64,000 bases of DNA, taken from NCBI GenBank assembly GCA_964449115.1, contig CAYUXW010000004.1:9015-73014 (forward strand), written 5' to 3'. Below are positions 34,568 through 43,332 of this stretch, in pieces. The stretch comes from UBA1783 sp964449115. GTDB taxonomy: Bacteria; Bacillota_I; Bacilli_A; Erysipelotrichales; Erysipelotrichaceae. Position numbers and translations under genes: made by a program. The notes below the pieces were generated by a model. That model ran no database searches, had not been told where the DNA came from, and saw only the letters and a program-made list of their open reading frames with translations. Position 1 is the first letter of the stretch. Every line of letters starts with the position of its first letter.

Positions 34568-36124
34568 ATGAAAAAGAGATTAATAATTATGATACTACTT
34601 ACTTCCTTATTATTTGGTTGCAGTGCCAAAACAAAAGATACTGTTGACGATAATTATCGTGTCTTCTATCAAATCTTTGTTGGGTCATTTTCCGATTCCA
34701 ACAATGATGGCATTGGTGATTTAAGAGGCATCATCAACCGCTTTGATTATTTAAATGATGGTAATGCCAATTCTAAAAAATCTTTAGGTGTTCAGGGAAT
34801 CTGGCTTTCTCCAATTTTCTTATCTAACAGTTATCACAAATATGATGTTATTGACTACTATCAGATTGACCCTCAATTTGGTACGATGGATGATTTAAAA
34901 GAGTTGATTGAATTATGCCATGAAAGAAATGTGAAAATTATTCTGGACTTGGTAGTCAATCACACTTCATCCGATCATGACTGGTTTAGAAACTTTGTAG
35001 CTACTCATCAAGCAAATAACACCTTGAATATTTACTATGACTTCTATACCTATGTAACTGTAGATACTAAAGTCAACGGACGAGTTTATAATGCTATACC
35101 AGCAACCGACCACTATTATGAATGTAATTTCTCTAATGTTATGCCTGAGCTAAACTTTGACAATCCTCTTGTTAAAGATGAAATATTAAAGGTTGCCAAA
35201 TATTATTTGGATTTAGGAGTGGATGGTTTTAGATTTGATGCAGCAAAATATATCTATTTCAGAGACAATCCCGCTTCTGTTGAGTTCTGGAAATGGTTTA
35301 TGGCCGAATTAAAAGCCATTAAACCTGATATCTATGTTGTCGGCGAAGTCTGGAGCAACGATATTGAAACTCTTCAGTATATTACCGAATTAAACTGCTT
35401 TAACTTCCAGACTTCTCAAACCGAAGGAGCAATTGCAGTTGCCGCAAAAGGAGGTAACTGTAATGTCTTTACATCTTATGTTGATCTTTATTTGGACAAA
35501 ATAAAAGAAGCAAATCCTGAGGCTATGTACATGCCATTTATTTCTAATCATGACATGGACAGAAGTGCTGGTTATCTGATGATGGCCAACAAGTTCAGCT
35601 ATATGGCAGCTAATCTATACATCTTATGCTCAGGATCTCCATTTATCTATTATGGTGAAGAAATTGGCATGAAGGGAACCAGAGGTGGAGCTAATACTGA
35701 TGCCAATCGTCGTTTAGCGATGCTCTGGGGTGATAACGATACTGTAGAGGATCCAGTTGGCACTACTTATGACAGCAACAAACAGACCAACGGCACTGTT
35801 GCTTCTCATCTTAAAGATAAAGACAGCCTTTTCCATCATTATCGCAAACTGATAGATCTAAGAAATAAATATCCTCAGATTGCCAGAGGAGATTATGATA
35901 AAATCAATTTTGTTGACACCTTTGTTGGAGGCTTCATCATAACTTACAATGGTGAAACAACTTATTTGATGCACAATACTGGCCAACAGGAAAAAACTAT
36001 TGACTTAAGCTTATATCCTGTCTTAGAGATAACTGAAATCTGTGATTACATCGGACAGTCAACCGCTAAACTTGAAGGAACAAACTTAATAATTGGACCT
36101 CAAACAAGTGTCATACTAAAATAA
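34568..36124 (+). CDS. Cell-surface alpha-amylase family (GH13) lipoprotein
   Basis: A 518-residue glycoside hydrolase with a lipoprotein signal (Cys18, TSLLFGC). The four GH13 regions are present: DLVVNHTS, GFRFDAAKY with nucleophile Asp224, VVGEVW with acid/base Glu260 and FISNHD with Asp329, in an (alpha/beta)8 barrel, followed by a short C-terminal beta domain. It should attack alpha-glucans such as starch or maltodextrins outside the cell. AAGGAG at the end of the upstream galactanase gene is its ribosome binding site, so the two are co-translated, an uncommon pairing of pectin-galactan and starch activities. Confidence 0.93.
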   Translation: MKKRLIIMILLTSLLFGCSAKTKDTVDDNYRVFYQIFVGSFSDSNNDGIGDLRGIINRFDYLNDGNANSKKSLGVQGIWLSPIFLSNSYHKYDVIDYYQIDPQFGTMDDLKELIELCHERNVKIILDLVVNHTSSDHDWFRNFVATHQANNTLNIYYDFYTYVTVDTKVNGRVYNAIPATDHYYECNFSNVMPELNFDNPLVKDEILKVAKYYLDLGVDGFRFDAAKYIYFRDNPASVEFWKWFMAELKAIKPDIYVVGEVWSNDIETLQYITELNCFNFQTSQTEGAIAVAAKGGNCNVFTSYVDLYLDKIKEANPEAMYMPFISNHDMDRSAGYLMMANKFSYMAANLYILCSGSPFIYYGEEIGMKGTRGGANTDANRRLAMLWGDNDTVEDPVGTTYDSNKQTNGTVASHLKDKDSLFHHYRKLIDLRNKYPQIARGDYDKINFVDTFVGGFIITYNGETTYLMHNTGQQEKTIDLSLYPVLEITEICDYIGQSTAKLEGTNLIIGPQTSVILK

Positions 36125-36128
36125 AAAA

Positions 36129-36157
36129 ATGACAAGCAATACAATTCTTATTATAAT
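36129..36157 (+). promoter_or_regulatory. Predicted promoter of the small membrane protein gene
   Basis: ATGACA (36129-36134) and a consensus TATAAT (36152-36157) with a 17-base spacer. Transcription would begin near 36164, 45 bp before the small gene, with a GGAGG box at 36196-36200. Confidence 0.6.
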
Positions 36158-36208
36158 TAATATAGACACTTACAAATGTTAATAATTAAATTTAAGGAGG
36201 TAATGACT

Positions 36209-36394
36209 ATGATTAAAAAAGTAATCTATGTCTCAGCAATATATGCTCTGTTTTGTGGGCTGATGATTTACCTGGTTTTTAAATATCCACATATGGCAAT
36301 ATTTTCATCAATATATGGAGCTGTAACATCAATTTTCCCAACCTGTCTGTTATGTTGTGTGCTTATCAGTTTATTCTCAAACAAAAAAGACTAA
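36209..36394 (+). CDS. Small two-helix membrane protein
   Basis: A 61-residue protein beginning MIKKVIYVSAIYALFCG, with two membrane helices (about 5-24 and 30-53) and a short basic tail SNKKD. The ATG at 36209 is chosen over two upstream ATGs because GGAGG (36196-36200) stands 8 bases away. Its own promoter and terminator make it a genuine independent gene. No family is recognised; three Cys (TCLLCCV) in the second helix are notable. It could be a small regulatory membrane peptide. Confidence 0.65.
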   Translation: MIKKVIYVSAIYALFCGLMIYLVFKYPHMAIFSSIYGAVTSIFPTCLLCCVLISLFSNKKD

Positions 36395-36408
36395 TGACAG
36401 TCTTTTTT
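36383..36408. terminator. Bidirectional terminator between the small membrane protein and the convergent gene
   Basis: AAAAAAGACT and AGTCTTTTTT form a 10-bp stem around AATGAC. It serves the plus-strand small gene and the minus-strand gene ending at 36408. Confidence 0.85.
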
Positions 36409-37052
36409 TATACTCCAAATAATACTTCTTTAAAGAACTTTTTCGTTTTCTCTTTGCCAAAACTCTGAATAAACGGATCAGTTGCTGGACCTCCGTTTTC
36501 AATTAATCCATTTGAATAAAGTGAAGCTTTTTCTTTTTTTAAATTGATATCACATTTATCACATTTTAATAAAGCCTTGATATATTCATCGTAATATCTG
36601 TCAATCATTTCCACTATCAATTCTGTTTCAGTAGATTTTTTAAAGATTGTCCCAGCCATTCGTAAATCTTCATACCAATGACTTTTTTGAGGATTATTTT
36701 CAATCAATTCATCATAGTGATTGGCAATATTTTTTAAACCAGAACAATCAAAACTATTGTTTATTGTTGTATTAAAAGGCTCTAAATATAGAATGTTATT
36801 ACCCATCATTTTAATATGATCATATGAAATCATTGGTCCATCTATTTCAAAAGGATTAACAATCAGGCTATCCATTTTCATAATCCCTTTATCATCAGTC
36901 ACTCTCATTATGCCTATATTGCCCAAACCTTGAGCATAGTAGCTGCTGTTAATAAAAGTCATACCATTTAAATGAAGCATTTTGAACTCTTCATTTTCTT
37001 TTTCTATCAATTTAAACTCTTTAGAAATCTTTTCTAAAATTATTTTTACCAT
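36408..37052 (-). CDS. Hypothetical soluble protein
   Basis: A 214-residue protein from the ATG at 37052 (MVKIILEKISKEF); the frame is open for six codons more, but only this start has a purine-rich GGGGCGG upstream. No signal peptide or membrane helix. Features are an NPFEIDGPMISYDHIK stretch (about 67-82), a CDKCD pair, and a C-terminal FGKEKTKKFFKEVLFGV. The mixture of a PMISYD segment and the closing VLFG reminded me of ferredoxin-dependent bilin reductases, but this is an untested impression and I do not assign that function. It is 33 bp after the exported protein gene and probably co-transcribed. Confidence 0.7.
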   Translation of the reverse strand: MVKIILEKISKEFKLIEKENEEFKMLHLNGMTFINSSYYAQGLGNIGIMRVTDDKGIMKMDSLIVNPFEIDGPMISYDHIKMMGNNILYLEPFNTTINNSFDCSGLKNIANHYDELIENNPQKSHWYEDLRMAGTIFKKSTETELIVEMIDRYYDEYIKALLKCDKCDINLKKEKASLYSNGLIENGGPATDPFIQSFGKEKTKKFFKEVLFGV

Positions 37053-37085
37053 TATATTTATCCGCCCCATTCAAACCAAAGATAA

Positions 37086-37772
37086 CTATCCAATGATTTT
37101 TACTAAATAGCAACTTTCAGTCCAACTTTCACATCCTTCAAGACCTTGATATGAACCAATCAGTTTTAATTTAATGCTTTCAAATTTTACCTCTGTATTT
37201 AAGATAAACTCATTATTAGCCAATTCAAGATATAGTTCCTCAACAAGCTTTGTTTCATCCTCATAATCAAAGCCAAGCCTTTCCATTAGTGCCTTAACAG
37301 TAATATCTCCTGTTACATACCAGGTTTCATAACTGAAATTATAAAATTCAATATCTTTAGTACCAAACATTTCCTCATAACAATACTTGTACAAACGACC
37401 AGGAAGAATATCATTTTGAACTGGATAGCCATAATTATATTCAAGCTGTCTGTTTACATCAAAAATCTCTTCATATGGATCTATTGTATACCAAACACCA
37501 TCTACAGAAACAGCTCCATAAGGAGCAAACAAAATAATTTCTTTGGCTGACAGCTGGCTTTTATATTTATAAACTCGTCCCGTTCCATACAAATCGGTAT
37601 TGTTAAAATACTCAAATCTAGTTTTTAAAATTGTCTTTTTCCAGACATCATTAAACATTTTTGTTTCCTGTTTCGAAAGTTTTTCTTCATACAAATATAT
37701 TTCCTTCGTATTAATATCAATAGTAATAAACAAAAGAACTACTGCTACTAAAGCCAAAAGTATTTTCTTCAT
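37086..37772 (-). CDS. Hypothetical exported or membrane-anchored protein
   Basis: A 228-residue protein with an N-terminal hydrophobic helix (residues 3-18, LLALVAVVLLFITID) that may be a signal or an anchor; no lipobox. The rest is rich in Tyr and acidic residues with two Cys near the end (EGCESWTESC). No family recognised. It starts after an AGAAGG box with a TATAAT about 25 bp further upstream, and heads a two-gene unit with the soluble hypothetical gene. Confidence 0.72.
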   Translation of the reverse strand: MKKILLALVAVVLLFITIDINTKEIYLYEEKLSKQETKMFNDVWKKTILKTRFEYFNNTDLYGTGRVYKYKSQLSAKEIILFAPYGAVSVDGVWYTIDPYEEIFDVNRQLEYNYGYPVQNDILPGRLYKYCYEEMFGTKDIEFYNFSYETWYVTGDITVKALMERLGFDYEDETKLVEELYLELANNEFILNTEVKFESIKLKLIGSYQGLEGCESWTESCYLVKIIG

Positions 37773-37895
37773 TTTTTTACCTTCTTTCCATTTTCATTAT
37801 AATATATCAATTAGTGATTTATAAGAAAAAGACAGTCTAAAAATTAAAATACTGCAAAATCAGATTATTTGTTTCAAAAAATTAATGCTGCCAGC

Positions 37896-37924
37896 AAAAA
37901 AGGAAGTACAGTCCTTCCTTTTTT
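37896..37924 (-). terminator. Terminator of the sugar importer operon
   Basis: AAGGAAG and CTTCCTT with a short loop, flanked by long A and T runs, lies 16 bp after the ATPase stop codon. Confidence 0.7.
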
Positions 37925-37939
37925 ATCAGCTTTTAAAAC

Positions 37940-39058
37940 TTATTTTAATAAATTGTTTTCTGTTTCTACATCAAACAAATGCATTACTTTTCCTTCAAAA
38001 GTGATGTAGAACTCATGGCCTGCCTGAAGATCATGTCTTTGTTTTTGACTTAAGCCAATGGTTGGAACCCTAACAATCAGATGAGTATCATCATCTGTTG
38101 TGGTATGAAGATGAAGCTCAGAACCCATCATTTCATTAACCATTACCGTACATTTAATTCCTTCATTTCCTTTAGCCAAAACAATATGTTCAGGTCTGAC
38201 ACCTAAGATTATTTCTTGAGGTTTAACATTTAATTTCTTTAACTGTTCTCCCTTTTCACCATCTACTAAGATTTTAGCCCCAAATGGTGTTACATAGTAC
38301 TGGCCATCTTCAAACACCAGGTTTGTTTTAAAGGTGTTCATTTTAGGCGCACCAATAAATTCAGCTACAAACAGATTGTCTGGATGATCAAATACTTCAT
38401 CAGGAGTACCAACCTGCATGATAAAGCCATCCTTCATAATGACGATTCGATCACCTAAAGTCATAGCTTCTGTCTGGTCATGGGTAACATAGATAAATGT
38501 TGTATCAATTCTTTTTCTCAACAAGATAATCTCAGCACGCATCTGATTACGCAGTTTAGCATCCAGATTACTTAAAGGTTCATCCATCAAGAATACTTTT
38601 GGATGACGAACCATCGCCCTACCAATAGCGACACGCTGTCTCTGACCACCAGATAAAGCTCTTGGCTTTCTGTTTAAATATTCGGTAATACCTAAGATTT
38701 CAGCTGCTTCAGCTACTTTTTCAAACACCTCCTGTTGAGGCAATTTTCTAAGTCTCAGTGGGAAAGCAATATTTTCAAAGACAGTTAAATGTGGATATAA
38801 CGCATAGTTTTGGAAAACCATCGAAATATCTCTGTCTTTTGGTTGTAAGTCATTTACTACAACATCATCAATTTCAATAGTACCTTCAGAAATTTCTTCT
38901 AATCCCGCTACCATTCTTAAAGTAGTTGATTTTCCACATCCTGATGGTCCTACAAACACCACAAATTCTTTGTCGGCAATATCAAGGTTGAAATCTTGAA
39001 CCGCGACCACTTTATTATCATAAATTTTCTTTACATTCGTTAATTTTACTCTTGCCAT
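37940..39058 (-). CDS. Sugar ABC importer ATPase (MsmX/MalK/UgpC type)
   Basis: Energises carbohydrate uptake. The 372-residue protein has Walker A GPSGCGKSTT, Q loop FQNYALYPH, signature LSGGQRQRVAIGR, Walker B LMDEPLSNLDAK, the THDQ switch and a C-terminal TOBE-like regulatory domain with GVRPEHIVL. Size and motifs are standard, in contrast to the expanded ATPase at 22119-23762. In Firmicutes such MsmX-type ATPases serve several sugar importers; here it is encoded 4 bp after the permease and is likely dedicated or shared. Confidence 0.92.
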   Translation of the reverse strand: MARVKLTNVKKIYDNKVVAVQDFNLDIADKEFVVFVGPSGCGKSTTLRMVAGLEEISEGTIEIDDVVVNDLQPKDRDISMVFQNYALYPHLTVFENIAFPLRLRKLPQQEVFEKVAEAAEILGITEYLNRKPRALSGGQRQRVAIGRAMVRHPKVFLMDEPLSNLDAKLRNQMRAEIILLRKRIDTTFIYVTHDQTEAMTLGDRIVIMKDGFIMQVGTPDEVFDHPDNLFVAEFIGAPKMNTFKTNLVFEDGQYYVTPFGAKILVDGEKGEQLKKLNVKPQEIILGVRPEHIVLAKGNEGIKCTVMVNEMMGSELHLHTTTDDDTHLIVRVPTIGLSQKQRHDLQAGHEFYITFEGKVMHLFDVETENNLLK

Positions 39059-39062
39059 AATT

Positions 39063-39926
39063 TTATCCTTTCACTGCTCCTCCGGTTACACCTTCAACAT
39101 AATATTTTTGTAACGACATAAATAATATCGTAATAGGTACCGCTACTAGTACACCACCAGCACAGAACATTGTATAGTTCGCTGTTAATGATGATGGTGT
39201 AGAAATCATATTCTGTAAACCTACCGCTACGTTCATTCCCCTGCTGGTATTGTGAGCAATATATCTTGCAAACATAAAGTCTCCCCAAGGTGCCATAAAC
39301 GCAGTCAGGATAGTATAAATTATGATTGGCTTAGACAGAGGCATGATAACTTTGGTTAGTACCTGAAAGCGTGTTGCCCCATCAATTCTTGCTGCCTCAT
39401 CCAGCGAGCGAGATATAGTATCAAAGAATCCTTTGGACACATAGTATCCCATCGCACTGCTGGCGGTATAAACTAGAATTAACCCTGGAACAGAATTAGC
39501 TCCAGTCAGTCCCATACCACTCAATATTTTGTATAGAACAATCATAGTGATAAATCCAGGGAACATTCCCAAGACAAGCATAATGTTCATCAAACCTTTT
39601 CTTCCCTTGAAGCGTAATCTTGATAAAGTATAACTCATCGTCAATACCATAATTGTCTGAATCGCAGAAACAAATACTGCGATAATGAAAGTATTTTTAT
39701 ACCAGATTAAAAAATCTGTTTTAGTAAATAAATTAATATAGTTATCAAATCCCCATACTTTAGGTATGATGTAACCTACCTGATAAGTTGATTCACATCT
39801 AAATGATTCACAAACCAGACAGAAAAAAGGAAATAGCCAGATAACTGAAATAACTATAAGAACTGCATAGATTAATCCATTTGACAATCTATTCTTTAGT
39901 TTTTGACCCATATGTTTTTTTGCCAT
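39063..39926 (-). CDS. Sugar ABC importer permease, MalG/GanQ-like
   Basis: A 287-residue membrane protein of six helices with the EAA loop DEAARIDGATRFQVL and KVIMPLSKP, which docks to the ATPase. It overlaps the MalF-like gene by one base. Order binding protein-MalF-MalG-ATPase matches maltodextrin and galacto-oligosaccharide importers. The C-terminal YYVEGVTGGAVKG is characteristic of MalG homologues. Confidence 0.92.
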   Translation of the reverse strand: MAKKHMGQKLKNRLSNGLIYAVLIVISVIWLFPFFCLVCESFRCESTYQVGYIIPKVWGFDNYINLFTKTDFLIWYKNTFIIAVFVSAIQTIMVLTMSYTLSRLRFKGRKGLMNIMLVLGMFPGFITMIVLYKILSGMGLTGANSVPGLILVYTASSAMGYYVSKGFFDTISRSLDEAARIDGATRFQVLTKVIMPLSKPIIIYTILTAFMAPWGDFMFARYIAHNTSRGMNVAVGLQNMISTPSSLTANYTMFCAGGVLVAVPITILFMSLQKYYVEGVTGGAVKG

Positions 39927-41494
39927 TATGAATAATCCTCCTCATTTCTAGTTGAAGGCATTATATTGTAAACAACAACCGAAATTGATGATACAACCAC
40001 GAAAATCATAATGCCTATTACCGCAGCCAAGTAATATTTACTTTCTGCTCCAGTCGTCAAGTTAAATAACCAGGTAATCAACAGATCTGTATCTCCAGCT
40101 CCACCACCACTTGTTAACAGTTTAGGGTTGCTTGGTCCTCCACCTGTCAAAAGGTAGATAACGTTAAAGTTGTTGATATTTCCAATAAAGCTGGTTAATA
40201 AATATGGTCCTGTAACAAACATCATATAAGGCATCGTAATCTTGGTATATTGCTGGAAAACTGATGCTCCATCAATTTGAGATGACTCATATAAATCCTT
40301 AGGTATGTTCATTAAAATTCCAGTACATATCAGCATCGTATATGGAATACCAATCCAGATGTTAACAATGATAACCATTGCCCTGGCAATATCTGTAACT
40401 CCCCAGAATTTTATAATTTCTGAGATGTTTTTAATAACTCCCAGCTCCATCAACAGGCCATTTGCCAGACCATTGTTGGCAAACATTTTTGAAATATAAA
40501 GCAAAGAAACAAACTGTGGAACAGCACTGGTCAATACCAAAATACCACGCCATAATTTCTTTAACTTGATTCCTTTTTTATTAATCATAATTGCGACAAA
40601 CATTCCAATGAAATAGTTTGAGAAGGTCGCAAAGAAGGCCCAAATCAAGGTCCACGATAAGATTTCACCAAAAGCAAATGACAGATTGTCAGAACCCACA
40701 TTCATGCTGAACAGAGAATTGAAATTAGTTAATCCAACCCAGGTAAATAGGTTTGAATAGCCATCATGAGCAGCATCATAATTTGTAAAAGCTACTAAAA
40801 TCATGAAAATGATTGGGAATACTGTGAAAGTCATAATCCCAGTAAGTGGAACAGCCAATAGTGTCTTATGGAATTGTTCATCCAATAATGATTCAACATC
40901 TTCTTTTGGACTCTTGAGCTTTTTACCAGATTTAAGAATATCTTCCATAATTCTGTTTTGCTTGACATTTGTTCTCCAGGTCCAGATAAAGGAAATGATA
41001 AAGATAATTGTCAACAAACTATATAGCATAATTTTAAATGAATCATCACCATCTACTCTGACATAAGTATCAAGTTCTGGATCATAGACAGTTGACGCAG
41101 TAGTATCACCAAGGGTTTTAAATTTTGATAGCCAGTGTACTCCACCAAAAATCATATAGACAATAAAGACTGCTTCAAAGACTAAAAATAGCAGACCTCT
41201 TACTATCTGTCCTCTGGCAAGTGAACCTAATCCCATAACGAAGAATGACATTTTGGTTTTCCAATCACCAGTAGTGAATGTTGTAAATATATCAACAAAT
41301 TCATTCTTTAAATAAGCAAAGAATTTTTTGATATATTTTCCAGCTAATACGAATAGATTCAAGAACCATTTAGGTACTGCTTTTATTGCTTTTATCAATT
41401 TATATAGCAGTGCCTGAAACTTATTCAATCTAAGATAGTCTAAATCACTCAGGTCCTCAAAAAGATTCATACGTTCTACTTTGTACTCACTCAT
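39926..41494 (-). CDS. Sugar ABC importer permease, MalF/GanP-like
   Basis: Larger membrane subunit. The start at 41494 (522 residues, MSEYKVERMNLFEDL) is preferred because AAGGGAGG lies 7 bases upstream; the frame is open for 17 codons more. An N-terminal cytoplasmic region (1-75) with extra helices (about 90-125 and 160-185) precedes the standard permease domain with EAA loop YESSQIDGASVFQQY and KITMPYMM. Long N-terminal regions of this sort occur in MalF and GanP proteins of Firmicutes. Confidence 0.9.
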   Translation of the reverse strand: MSEYKVERMNLFEDLSDLDYLRLNKFQALLYKLIKAIKAVPKWFLNLFVLAGKYIKKFFAYLKNEFVDIFTTFTTGDWKTKMSFFVMGLGSLARGQIVRGLLFLVFEAVFIVYMIFGGVHWLSKFKTLGDTTASTVYDPELDTYVRVDGDDSFKIMLYSLLTIIFIISFIWTWRTNVKQNRIMEDILKSGKKLKSPKEDVESLLDEQFHKTLLAVPLTGIMTFTVFPIIFMILVAFTNYDAAHDGYSNLFTWVGLTNFNSLFSMNVGSDNLSFAFGEILSWTLIWAFFATFSNYFIGMFVAIMINKKGIKLKKLWRGILVLTSAVPQFVSLLYISKMFANNGLANGLLMELGVIKNISEIIKFWGVTDIARAMVIIVNIWIGIPYTMLICTGILMNIPKDLYESSQIDGASVFQQYTKITMPYMMFVTGPYLLTSFIGNINNFNVIYLLTGGGPSNPKLLTSGGGAGDTDLLITWLFNLTTGAESKYYLAAVIGIMIFVVVSSISVVVYNIMPSTRNEEDYS

Positions 41495-41518
41495 ACAAAC
41501 CTCCCTTAAATAATAAAC

Positions 41519-41552
41519 AAGCAGGTCGGAAGACAATACCCCCAACCTGCTT
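41519..41552 (-). other. Intercistronic hairpin after the sugar-binding-protein gene
   Basis: AAGCAGGTCGG pairs with CCAACCTGCTT (11 bp, one wobble) around a 12-base loop. It is followed by a mild T-rich stretch on the minus strand. It probably lowers readthrough or protects the binding-protein message. Confidence 0.7.
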
Positions 41553-41576
41553 TGTATACAATTAATTATTTATTAA

Positions 41577-43115
41577 TTATTTTTGAACGATAGAGATTTC
41601 GCCAGTAGTTGCATTGTAACTTACTTCATAAGTTCCTGCAGCCAAGAAGATAATGTTGTTATCTGGATTGCTTTCTGCGTCAGCTGGCTGAATTAATTCA
41701 GTACCTACTGTTACAGCATTAACACCTTTGTCATTATCCCATGAACCAGGAGTTACAATTCTACCACCCATGTAATCTGATTCTGGTACTTCTACTGTGA
41801 TGGTGAATGTTTCATTTTCTTTAGTCATTCTCATTGCATCATCAGTATTGTTCCAACTGTTCCAAGCACCAACGAAGATTAATCCGCTAGTATCTAAAGC
41901 AAATAATGCATCAATTGCCTGCTTGTAAGAATCTAAAGCTGCCTGTAATTCAGCATCAGTAGTAGCTGTTTTTGCACTTGTAGCATAAGCTAAAGCAATG
42001 TTCCACCATGAACCATGAATCTGACCTTGTGGAGTTGCGAAAGCATTTTGAGCATTTAATGCTGCTAATGCAATGTCATTTTTAACACTGTCTAACTGTT
42101 GAGCAGCTAAGTTAGATGGACCCCATCCTTTTAGTTCAAATCTTTCAGTTTGACATTGTTCGTTTGTTAAATATAAAGCTAATTTTTGTAATAATGCAGC
42201 TTTCTTTGCATCAGTCTGTGGTTTAACACCTAATAGTTTGTTTCCTGAGAAAGAACCTAAGTGGTATTCTACACCATCAACTGTAAATGAAGGTAAATCT
42301 GTTGCACCAAAATTGTCACCTAATGCAGCTTTAACATCACTAACTGCCCATGTACCAGAAATTAATACAGCACTTGGAATAGCAGCTGAGAAGTCAGCAG
42401 CATTTGAAGATGAGTTGTAAGCAGCAGATTTTAATAATTTCTGCATACCTTTTAAAGCAATAATTCCAGCTTCAGAATTGAATGTGTCATTTACTGAAAC
42501 GAATGCGCCTGACTCATCAGTAACCCACTCACTTACTGCGCCTGTAGCAAAGAAGAATGATGCATTGTACCATGCACTTGTTTCTAATTCCATAGAGAAT
42601 AGTCTACCAGCTGCTTCACAATCAGCGATGATATCTTCTAAAGAATCTAAGTGTTCTTCTTTAACAACACTCTTGTCATAATACATAAAGTATCCATTGT
42701 CACTTGTTAATGGGTAGCAATATAATTGTCCATTAACTGTAGCAGCTTTTACTGAAATTTCATCGTTTAATTCAGTAACTTTAGCACTTGCAGCTTCACC
42801 TAAAACCTGTAAAGCACCTGCTTGTACTAAGCGTGATAACTGGTCTTGTGAGAAACTGAAAATGTCTGCGCCATCTTCAACAGAAGTAATCATTAAAGTA
42901 GCTGAATCAGCTTCTGAAATTCCTTCAACTGTGAAATTAAGTTCAATTCCTTCTTCTTCACAGAATCTTCTGATCTGTTCTTCTGTTTGTTCTTTAATCC
43001 CTTCGGATTCACTCATCCAAACAGTAATGCTATATACTTCATCTTTTGGTTTGTTACAACCAGCAAAGACTAATAACATACATGCTGTAAGAGCGATAAT
43101 TAAAAATTTTTTCAT
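41577..43115 (-). CDS. Sugar-binding lipoprotein with a C-terminal carbohydrate-binding-like domain
   Basis: Family 1 (MalE-like) solute-binding protein, 512 residues, lipoprotein signal with Cys20 (VFAGC). Residues about 25-410 are the MalE fold (WMSESEGIKEQTEEQ, SKDQL-like FSQDQLSRLV, ISGTWAVSDVKAAL, EQCQTERFELKGWGPS). After about 411 comes an additional domain of about 100 residues starting GLIFVGAWNSWNNTD, with the Trp-rich GxWNxW start and GTYEVSYNATTGEISI end of SusE/SusF- or CBM26-like starch-binding modules. Such a fusion is unusual for a binding protein and would add affinity for polymeric glycan. Start after GGGAGA. Confidence 0.88.
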   Translation of the reverse strand: MKKFLIIALTACMLLVFAGCNKPKDEVYSITVWMSESEGIKEQTEEQIRRFCEEEGIELNFTVEGISEADSATLMITSVEDGADIFSFSQDQLSRLVQAGALQVLGEAASAKVTELNDEISVKAATVNGQLYCYPLTSDNGYFMYYDKSVVKEEHLDSLEDIIADCEAAGRLFSMELETSAWYNASFFFATGAVSEWVTDESGAFVSVNDTFNSEAGIIALKGMQKLLKSAAYNSSSNAADFSAAIPSAVLISGTWAVSDVKAALGDNFGATDLPSFTVDGVEYHLGSFSGNKLLGVKPQTDAKKAALLQKLALYLTNEQCQTERFELKGWGPSNLAAQQLDSVKNDIALAALNAQNAFATPQGQIHGSWWNIALAYATSAKTATTDAELQAALDSYKQAIDALFALDTSGLIFVGAWNSWNNTDDAMRMTKENETFTITVEVPESDYMGGRIVTPGSWDNDKGVNAVTVGTELIQPADAESNPDNNIIFLAAGTYEVSYNATTGEISIVQK

Positions 43116-43173
43116 TGTTTTCTCCCTTCGAAAAAATATGTAAGATATTATCTATTTACCTTACCCATTGATT

Positions 43174-43202
43174 ATTATAAACCATTGTTTTTGCTAAAGC
43201 AA
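43174..43202 (-). promoter_or_regulatory. Predicted promoter of the sugar importer operon
   Basis: Minus-strand TTGCTT (43202-43197) and TATAAT (43179-43174) with a 17-base spacer; the start of transcription would be near 43167, about 50 bp before the binding-protein gene. Confidence 0.5.
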
Positions 43203-43210
43203 CCAAAAAA

Positions 43211-43224
43211 TGTAAACGATTACA
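43211..43224. promoter_or_regulatory. cre-like / LacI-family operator
   Basis: TGTAAACGATTACA matches the catabolite-responsive element TGWNANCGNTNWCA at every fixed position. It lies 8 bp upstream of the -35 box of the sugar importer promoter, a place where CcpA-type or other LacI-family proteins can activate as well as repress. Confidence 0.75.
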
Positions 43225-43248
43225 TTGTTTTCCAACTAGAAAAATAAA

Positions 43249-43303
43249 AAATTGGCTATTTATTTAAGTTTTTTTCATATACTAACTTTATTCATAACCA
43301 ATT
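43249..43303 (-). terminator. Possible long-loop terminator after the cytoplasmic GH53 gene
   Basis: Minus-strand AAATTGGTTAT and ATAGCCAATTT pair over 11 bp around a loop of about 33 bases, then TTTATTTTTC. It is weaker evidence than other terminators in this window because of the loop size. Confidence 0.4.
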
Positions 43304-43332
43304 TCCTTTTATTTATTTCAAACAAACAATCT

